DNA of 28,684 bases, from positions 1-28,684 of the forward strand of contig DASZDK010000013.1 of the NCBI GenBank assembly GCA_035942035.1, written 5' to 3'. This document shows positions 23,639 to 28,684 of the stretch, piece by piece. This DNA comes from JAHWJR01 sp035942035. GTDB lineage: Bacteria; Actinomycetota; Acidimicrobiia; Acidimicrobiales; CADCSY01. A program made the position numbers and the translations under genes. The first letter of the stretch is position 1, and each line of letters starts with the position of its first letter. A model generated the notes under the pieces. That model did not search any database. It saw nothing but the letters and a program-made list of their open reading frames with translations, and was not told where the DNA came from.

Positions 23639-24727
23639 TCAGCCGGCCGCAGTGGCGCCCCGGGGGACCACGCCGTCGACCCGCTCGATCCACGACGCCG
23701 GCCGGCGGATCTCGGCCAGGGTGGGCAGCCACTCCGGCCCCTCCCACGCCCGGGCCAGCAGTTGCGGCCCGCCCACCGCCTCGACCTCGGCGATGAAGTC
23801 CTCGCCCTGCTCGTACTGCTTGAGCTTGGCCTCGAGCCCGATCAGCTTCTGCACCACCTGCGCCGGCTTTGAGGCCTGGGCCCGGCGCTCCCGCAGCACA
23901 CGGGAGAACCGGTCGGCCGAGGGGATGAGATCGGCGCCGGCGCGGTCCATGGTCACGTCGCCGTGGCCCTCGAGCAGGCTCATCATCCCCCCGATGCGGG
24001 CCAGCAGCTCCTTCTGGTCGGGAGTGGCGAACAGCGTCACCAGGCCGCCCTCGTCGAGCGGGTTGCGCCCCGCCCGCACCTCGTCGACCGCCCGCCGCAG
24101 GGCCTCGACGAAGCGCTTCGGGTCGGGGTCGACGCTGCCGAGGCTGGCGTCGACCAGGGAGAGGAAGTGCTCCCGCAGCCAGGGGATGCCGGTGAACTGC
24201 GCCCGGTGGGTCACCTCGTGGAGGGCCAGCCACAGCCGGAACTCCCGGGGCGGGAAGGCGAACCGCTTCTCCAGGGCCAGGACGTTGGGGCCCACGTAGT
24301 AGACGATGTCCTGGTCGGATGCGGTCTCGTCGTCGATGATGAGCAGGTCGTACTGACCCAGCACCCGGGTCGACATCCAGCCCAGCAGGGTGCCCACCTC
24401 CACCCCGGTCACGGCCCTGGTGGCGGACCGGGCCACGGTGTTGGCCGACATCTTGTCGCCCAGCCGCTCGGTGAGCGGCGCCAGCATGCGCCGGAACGAC
24501 GCCACGTTGGCCCGGACCCAGCCGGCCCGGTCGGTGACCCGCGCCCGCGCCGGGCCCGACAGCGAGATCAGCCCGGTGGCCTCGGCCACCAGCGACTCGG
24601 CCTCGGCGGTGACCTCGTCGAAGTCGGAAGCCAGGGAATCGGCGTGGTAGGAGTCGGCGAAGGTGTCCCGCCCGGCGATGCGGACCGCGACCTTCTCGGC
24701 GACGTCCCAGCCGACCGGCTCAGACAT
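23639..24727 (-). CDS. Zinc-dependent metalloprotease of the DUF2342 family
   Basis: A 362-residue actinobacterial protein of the DUF2342/'F420 biosynthesis-associated' zincin-like family; the true substrate is unknown. The zinc motif HEVTH is at 170-174 (LWLALHEVTHRAQF). A likely third-ligand region is MSLLEGHGDVTMDRAG in the second half, and NVLALEKRFAFPPREFRLW precedes the motif. There is no signal peptide, so it is likely cytoplasmic. ATG 24727 is chosen where family homology begins (MSEPVGWDVAEKV). It overlaps the preceding 54-codon membrane gene by eight bases. It is followed by tilS, as is Rv3626c near mesJ and hpt in M. tuberculosis. Confidence 0.88.
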   Translation of the reverse strand: MSEPVGWDVAEKVAVRIAGRDTFADSYHADSLASDFDEVTAEAESLVAEATGLISLSGPARARVTDRAGWVRANVASFRRMLAPLTERLGDKMSANTVARSATRAVTGVEVGTLLGWMSTRVLGQYDLLIIDDETASDQDIVYYVGPNVLALEKRFAFPPREFRLWLALHEVTHRAQFTGIPWLREHFLSLVDASLGSVDPDPKRFVEALRRAVDEVRAGRNPLDEGGLVTLFATPDQKELLARIGGMMSLLEGHGDVTMDRAGADLIPSADRFSRVLRERRAQASKPAQVVQKLIGLEAKLKQYEQGEDFIAEVEAVGGPQLLARAWEGPEWLPTLAEIRRPASWIERVDGVVPRGATAAG

Positions 24728-24884
24728 CGGTGTCCCGGCGGTACCGCGGTGACTGGACCTTGCGGAGGTAGCCCACCACGGTGGCCAGCACCAACAGGAC
24801 GCCACCGATGGCCAGGGGGACGCCGATCCAGTACGTCCAGGTCGGGTTGGCGGCGATCACCGGGACGGCGAGCAGAGGGTCCAT
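24720..24884 (-). CDS. Small single-span membrane protein
   Basis: A 54-residue protein starting MDPLLAVPVIAANPTWTYW. It has one strongly hydrophobic segment, about residues 19-40 (WIGVPLAIGGVLLVLATVVGY), followed by a basic, cytoplasm-facing tail (LRKVQSPRYRRD). No family is recognised. It overlaps the metalloprotease start by eight bases and so is probably translated with it; a membrane adaptor role is only a guess. The ATG has no Shine-Dalgarno sequence but has TACCAT on the minus strand (24896-24891) six bases before it, suggesting a leaderless transcript that would carry the metalloprotease, tilS and hpt. Confidence 0.75.
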   Translation of the reverse strand: MDPLLAVPVIAANPTWTYWIGVPLAIGGVLLVLATVVGYLRKVQSPRYRRDTDV

Positions 24885-24890
24885 CCGGCC

Positions 24891-24896
24891 ATGGTA
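24891..24896 (-). promoter_or_regulatory. Putative -10 element of the small membrane protein gene (leaderless)
   Basis: On the minus strand TACCAT stands six bases before the ATG at 24884. Its place in a short gap after rsrA suggests the start of the metalloprotease-tilS-hpt transcript. Confidence 0.4.
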
Positions 24897-24936
24897 GGCG
24901 GCTCCCGCCCGTTTCTCCCCCTCGGCGAAGGGGTGC

Positions 24937-25236
24937 TCAGAGCTCGTCGGCGAGGTCGCGGAGCAGCGAGGCGATGCGGTCCCGCAGGCCCTCGGGCAGC
25001 TCGTTCTCCTGGCACGAGGTGGACACGACCACCCGAAGCTCGGCTTCGAAGTCGTAGGCGTCGAGGCACGGCCCGCACCGCTCGAGGTGGATCTCCACCA
25101 CCGTCCGGCGCTCGGCGCCCAGCTCGCCGTCGAGGAACTCGTGGACCTCGGCCAGGTACTCCCGGCACTCGACGCCCGCGCCCAGGCCCTCGGCGTCGAC
25201 GGCCGGTGGCTCCCTGGTCATGCCCTGGTCATCCAC
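24937..25236 (-). CDS. rsrA: RsrA-like zinc-binding anti-sigma factor
   Basis: It is a redox-sensing anti-sigma factor that holds the SigR/SigH sigma factor until disulfide stress releases it. The 99-residue protein shows C24 in VECREYLAEVHEFLDGEL and the ZAS motif H50-x3-C54-x2-C57 (HLERCGPC). The spacing from the first Cys to the His (26), then 4 and 3, is the same as recalled for Streptomyces RsrA (C11, H37, C41, C44), and a further Cys is at 75. GTG 25236 overlaps the sigma gene by eight bases; an ATG at 25221 in frame is an equally possible start. A sigma factor of the matching family lies directly upstream, which strongly supports the role. Confidence 0.9.
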   Translation of the reverse strand: MDDQGMTREPPAVDAEGLGAGVECREYLAEVHEFLDGELGAERRTVVEIHLERCGPCLDAYDFEAELRVVVSTSCQENELPEGLRDRIASLLRDLADEL

Positions 25237-25849
25237 GGGTGGCCGGCTCCTCGTGCTTGTCGTCGTCGGACGGCTCCAGCGCCGGATCGGCCCCGGTCAG
25301 CCTCCGGTCCCTGGCGAAGTCGTACAACCGCTTCTGCAGCGCTTTTCTTCCGCGGTGCAGCCGGCTCATCACCGTGCCCACGGGCACGTCGAGGATCTCG
25401 GCGATCTCCTTGTAGGAGAATCCCTCGACATCGGCCAGCAGCACGGCCAGGCGGAACTGCTCGGGCAGCGACTCGAGGGCGTCCTTGACCTCCGACTCAC
25501 CGAACAGCTCGAGGAGCTCATCCTCGGCGCTCCGCCCGGCCCGGGCGCCCTCGAGGCCACCGAGGCGGCGGTAGAGGAAGAAGTCCTGGACGTCGTCCAG
25601 GCTGCTCTCGTCCGGCCGCCGCTGCTGCTTGCGGTAGCGGTTGATGTAGGCGTTGGTGAGGATGCGGTAGAGCCACGCCTTCAGGTTGGTCCCCTCCCGG
25701 AACCCCCCGAAGCCGCGGAAGGCCCGCAGGTAGGTCTCCTGCACCAGGTCCTCGGCGTCGGCCGGGTTGCGGGTCATGCGCAGCGCGGCGGAGTACAGCG
25801 AGGGCATGTGCTCCATCGCCTGGTCGGCGAAGCGGGTGGGGTCGGCCAT
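25229..25849 (-). CDS. sigR: SigR/SigH-type ECF sigma factor
   Basis: It directs RNA polymerase to the thiol-oxidative stress regulon. The 206-residue protein has region 2 (SLYSAALRMTRNPADAEDLVQETYLRAFRGF, with TNLKAWLYRILTNAYINRYRKQQR) and region 4 (ALESLPEQFRLAVLLADVEGFSYKEIAEILDVPVGTVMSRLHRGRKALQ), almost the SigH pattern of mycobacteria. A flexible acidic tail follows. ATG 25849 is used because homology starts there; TAAGGT on the minus strand (25865-25860) lies ten bases upstream as a possible -10. No SigR-type GGAAT-N18-GTT promoter was found in front, so autoregulation is not evident from the sequence. Confidence 0.93.
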   Translation of the reverse strand: MADPTRFADQAMEHMPSLYSAALRMTRNPADAEDLVQETYLRAFRGFGGFREGTNLKAWLYRILTNAYINRYRKQQRRPDESSLDDVQDFFLYRRLGGLEGARAGRSAEDELLELFGESEVKDALESLPEQFRLAVLLADVEGFSYKEIAEILDVPVGTVMSRLHRGRKALQKRLYDFARDRRLTGADPALEPSDDDKHEEPATRG

Positions 25850-25859
25850 CGGCGGAGCG

Positions 25860-25865
25860 ACCTTA
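25860..25865 (-). promoter_or_regulatory. Putative sigR -10 element
   Basis: On the minus strand TAAGGT lies ten bases before the sigma-factor ATG, so any leader would be only a few bases. It lies across the PEP carboxylase stop region; no -35 is clear. Confidence 0.3.
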
Positions 25866-25869
25866 CCCC

Positions 25870-28656
25870 TCACCCAGTGTTGCGAAGGCCGCTGGCGACG
25901 CCGTTGATGGTGAGCAGGAGCGCCCGCCGCAACAGCGGGTCGTCGTCGGTCCCCTCCCGGACGCGGGCCAGGAGCGAGACCTGCAGGTAGCTCATGGGGT
26001 CGAGGTAGGCGTCGCGGACGTCGAGGGTCCGCTGCAGTTGGGGGTGGTGGTCGAGCAGCCGGCGCTCTCCCGTGAGCCACAGGACCTCGGCCACGGTGCG
26101 GTCGTACTCCTCGACGATGAGGTCGAACAGGTAGTGCAGCGACGGGTCGACGAGGCGCTGCACGTACCGGCGGGCGATGTCGAGGTCGGTCTTGAACAGG
26201 ACCATCTCGATGTTGGACACGAAGGTGCGGAAGAAGTGCCATTCCTGGAGCATCCCGACCAGGCGGTCGGACCACCCCGTTGCCCGGGCGTGCTCGAGCC
26301 CGCTGCCCACACCGAACCAACCGGGCACGATCTGGCGGGACTGGGTCCAGCCGAACACCCAGGGGATGGCTCGCAGGTCGTCCAGGCCCGCCCCGGAGCC
26401 CGCGCCCCGCCGAGCCGGGCGGGAGCCGATGTTGAGCGCGGCCAGCTCCTCGACCGGGGTGGACGATTGGAAGTAGGCCACCAGGCCGGGGTCGTCGGCC
26501 AGCCGCCGGTAGGCGGCGTGAGCGGCCTCGGAGACCACGTCCATCACCTCATCCCACTGGGCGATGACCTCCAGCGGTTGGCGGGACTCGCGGTGCAGCA
26601 GCGAGGCCTCGAGCGTGGCCGACAGGGTGACCTCGAGGTTGCGCCGGGCGAGCGAGGGCAGGGCGTACTTGTCGGAGACCACCTCGCCCTGCTCGGTGAT
26701 CTTGATGGGCCCGTCGAGCGTCCCGTAGGGCTGGGCCAGGATGGCCTCGCCACTGGGCCCGCCGCCACGGCCCACCGTGCCGCCCCGACCGTGGAACAGG
26801 CGCAGCACCACCTTGTGGCGGTGGGCGACGTCGCGCAGCGCCCGCTGGGCCCGGTGAATCTCCCACAGCGAGGTGGTGATGCCGGCGTCCTTGTTGGAGT
26901 CGGAGTAGCCGAGCATGACCTCTTGCACGTCGCCTCGCAGCGAGACCAGGCGCCGGTAGGCCGGGTCGCTCAGGAGCTCTTCGAGGATGGGCCCGGACGC
27001 CCGGAGCTCGGTGATGGTCTCGAGCAGGGGGACGAAGCCGATGCGGGCGACCCCGTGCGTCAGGTCGACCAGGCCGGCCTCACGCGCCAGCACGGCGGCG
27101 GCCAGGACGTCGTCGGAACCTCGGGTCATGGAGATGACGTAGCTCTCGATCACCTCCTCGCCGAACAGGTCGAGCGCTTCCCCGACCGTGGTGAACAGGC
27201 GCCGGGTGGCCATGGCGTCGTCGTGGAGGCGGACGGCCGGCGAGGACAGCGGCCGGGGCCCGCCCAGCTCGGCCGAGAGCAGGCGCCGGCGCTCCTCCCG
27301 GGAGAGCTCCCGGTAGGGCACGGGCAGCGTCCCGAGATGGTCGAACAGCTCGGCGAGTGCCTGGTGGTGACGTTCGGCGTGCTCGCGGATGTCCATGGTC
27401 GCCAGCGACAGCCCGAAGGTGGTCACCAGCCGCAGCACCCGATCGAGCGGGCCCCGGGCCACGAGCTCGCCCTGGTTCTCCATCAGCGACGACCGCATGA
27501 TCTCCAGGTCGTCCAGCAGCTGGGCGGCGCTCCCGTAGTCGATGCCGGGCCGGTGCGGTGTCCCGTCGGCCAGGCGCTGGCGGGTGTTGGCCAGGCGCCG
27601 GTGGACGTAGGAGCACTTCAGCCGGTAGGGCTCCTCGGCGTTCATCTTGTGGTAGCGGCGGTGGACGTCGGCGAGCACCTCCCGGTCAGCGGCCAGGCTC
27701 TTCTCCATCTCGGGGGAGACCTCGACCACGCGCGTGGAGTTGCTCAGCTCGGTCACCAGCTCCTCGACCGCCCCGATCAGCTTTCGCAGGGCCAGGTCAT
27801 GCTGGAGCCGCAGCACCTCGAGGGTCACCTCCGGGGTCACGCCGGGGTTGCCATCGCGGTCGCCACCCACCCAGGTCCCGAAGCGCAGGGGCCGGGCTCG
27901 GGCCGCCAGGTCGATGCCCAGGCCCGCCAGCAGGGTGGCGAGGTCGTCGAGCAGGTCGGGGGCCACCTCGCTGAACAGCTGGTCGAGGTAGAACAGCGCC
28001 GAGCTCGCCTCCTCCTGGGGGGTCGGTCGGGTCCGGCGCAGCTCGTCGGTCTGCCAGATGAGGTCGATCAGCTCGGGGATGCGCCGCTCGGCCCGCCGGG
28101 AGTCGTCCTCGGACGCCCGGGGGTCGGAGCGCTCGTCGAGCAGCTCGGCGATGCGCCGGCGCTTGGTGAGAATCGAGCGCCGGACCGACTCGGTGGGGTG
28201 GGCGGTGAGCACCGGGCGTAGCTCGACACGGCTGAGCACGGTGTCGAGCTCCTCTCTGGGGATGCCCGCCGCCTCGATCTTCTCGATGGCCGCCCGCAGC
28301 CGGCCGCCGGCGCCGACTCGCACCGCCCGCTCGTCGGCCCGGTGCCGTTGCTCGGCGATGTTGGCCAGGTGGAAGTAGGCGGAGAACGCCCGCACCAGCA
28401 GGGTGGCGGTGGGCAGGTCGAGGCCGGACAGCAGCCGGTTGAGCTCGGCGCCGGCCGTGGGCGACGCCGACTGGCGGGCCACCTTGGTCAGCCCCCGGAC
28501 CCGCTCGACCAGCTCCAGCAGCTCGGGGCCCTCTTGACGCAGCAGCGACTCGCCCAGGAGCCGGCCGAGGAAGCGGATGTCGGCCCGGAGGGCGGCGTCA
28601 GGCACCAGAAGGTCGGTCCCCGCCCCCGGAACATCAACCGGAAGGCCCTGGTCCAT
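25870..28656 (-). CDS. ppc: Phosphoenolpyruvate carboxylase
   Basis: It carboxylates phosphoenolpyruvate to oxaloacetate, refilling the TCA cycle. The full-length 928-residue protein has the catalytic His153 in VLTAHPTES and GGDRDGNPGVTPEVT. The second catalytic block is VMLGYSDSNKDAG with LRLFHGRGGTVGRGGGPS, then IGSRPARR, WVFGWTQSRQIVPGW and the C-terminal end GLRNTG, the family's terminal (Q/R)NTG. The ATG is followed by a short N-terminal segment; TAGTGT on the minus strand (28671-28666) lies nine bases before it. The gene ends 20 bases before sigR, but a functional link is not implied. Confidence 0.97.
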   Translation of the reverse strand: MDQGLPVDVPGAGTDLLVPDAALRADIRFLGRLLGESLLRQEGPELLELVERVRGLTKVARQSASPTAGAELNRLLSGLDLPTATLLVRAFSAYFHLANIAEQRHRADERAVRVGAGGRLRAAIEKIEAAGIPREELDTVLSRVELRPVLTAHPTESVRRSILTKRRRIAELLDERSDPRASEDDSRRAERRIPELIDLIWQTDELRRTRPTPQEEASSALFYLDQLFSEVAPDLLDDLATLLAGLGIDLAARARPLRFGTWVGGDRDGNPGVTPEVTLEVLRLQHDLALRKLIGAVEELVTELSNSTRVVEVSPEMEKSLAADREVLADVHRRYHKMNAEEPYRLKCSYVHRRLANTRQRLADGTPHRPGIDYGSAAQLLDDLEIMRSSLMENQGELVARGPLDRVLRLVTTFGLSLATMDIREHAERHHQALAELFDHLGTLPVPYRELSREERRRLLSAELGGPRPLSSPAVRLHDDAMATRRLFTTVGEALDLFGEEVIESYVISMTRGSDDVLAAAVLAREAGLVDLTHGVARIGFVPLLETITELRASGPILEELLSDPAYRRLVSLRGDVQEVMLGYSDSNKDAGITTSLWEIHRAQRALRDVAHRHKVVLRLFHGRGGTVGRGGGPSGEAILAQPYGTLDGPIKITEQGEVVSDKYALPSLARRNLEVTLSATLEASLLHRESRQPLEVIAQWDEVMDVVSEAAHAAYRRLADDPGLVAYFQSSTPVEELAALNIGSRPARRGAGSGAGLDDLRAIPWVFGWTQSRQIVPGWFGVGSGLEHARATGWSDRLVGMLQEWHFFRTFVSNIEMVLFKTDLDIARRYVQRLVDPSLHYLFDLIVEEYDRTVAEVLWLTGERRLLDHHPQLQRTLDVRDAYLDPMSYLQVSLLARVREGTDDDPLLRRALLLTINGVASGLRNTG

Positions 28657-28665
28657 CGCGGCGTG

Positions 28666-28671
28666 ACACTA
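28666..28671 (-). promoter_or_regulatory. Putative ppc -10 element
   Basis: On the minus strand TAGTGT lies nine bases before the PEP carboxylase ATG at 28656. The window ends 13 bases further on, so the -35 region cannot be examined. Confidence 0.35.
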
Positions 28672-28684
28672 CCGGGTGGCGCCG

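Noticed and set aside
24918..24933. Terminator between rsrA and the small membrane protein gene
   Set aside because: CCCCT/AGGGG gives only a 5-bp stem with a 6-base loop and no T-run; too weak to call.
26038..28221. A 727-codon plus-strand open frame opposite ppc
   Set aside because: Its Gly/Val/Gln/His-rich composition is typical of antisense frames in high-GC genes; the minus strand encodes full-length PEP carboxylase.

Overview
The window reads as a chromosomal segment of a high-GC actinobacterium. Codon third positions are almost always G or C. The right two thirds keep the gene neighbourhood seen around clpC1-lysS-coaX-panD-panC-folK-folB-folP-folE-ftsH-hpt-tilS in Mycobacterium tuberculosis. 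A SigR/RsrA-type redox sigma/anti-sigma pair and an actinobacterial DUF2342-type zinc metalloprotease support this. Protein style and the extra nadB-nadC genes suggest Acidimicrobiia or a relative, but that placement is inference from memory, not a computed phylogeny.

Layout. (1) 84-2401, plus strand: Ku and a stand-alone LigD-type polymerase, a two-gene NHEJ unit, then a PPOX-fold flavin/F420 protein. (2) 2429-7180, a looser accessory block with mixed strands: a small YbaY-domain protein, a GYD-domain protein, a twin-CBS protein, a subtilase without an export signal, a small downstream protein that looks like a free-standing I9-type inhibitor/propeptide fold, and a DUF1508 plus beta-helix fusion. 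(3) 7181-7696: noncoding, with two long inverted repeats and a strong hairpin after clpC. (4) 7697-11334: clpC (TTG start) divergent from a polyprenyl diphosphate synthase. (5) 11362-24884: a long minus-strand run of housekeeping cofactor genes. Read 5' to 3' on the minus strand it is: small membrane protein, zinc metalloprotease, tilS, hpt, ftsH, folE, folP, pseudophosphatase-like gene, folB, folK, panC, panD, nadB, nadC, coaX, lysS. (6) 24937-28656, minus strand: rsrA-like anti-sigma factor, sigR-like sigma factor, and phosphoenolpyruvate carboxylase.

How the genes work together: folE-folP-folB-folK make tetrahydrofolate precursors. panC-panD make pantothenate, and coaX phosphorylates it on the way to CoA. 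nadB-nadC supply the first and last steps of de novo NAD synthesis up to nicotinate mononucleotide (nadA is not in the window). Many junctions in this run are 4-nt ATGA/GTGA overlaps, which implies translational coupling. FtsH and ClpC are the ATP-dependent proteolysis components, TilS modifies tRNA-Ile, and LysS charges tRNA-Lys.

The less ordinary items are a phosphatase-like protein in the fol operon whose catalytic Cys is an Asp, the subtilase/I9-like pair, the DUF1508-beta-helix fusion, a repeated leaderless promoter arrangement (TAnnnT 6-10 nt before the start codon), and two convergent gene pairs whose stop codons share one CTAG. No tRNA, rRNA, CRISPR array, insertion sequence or prophage gene was seen.
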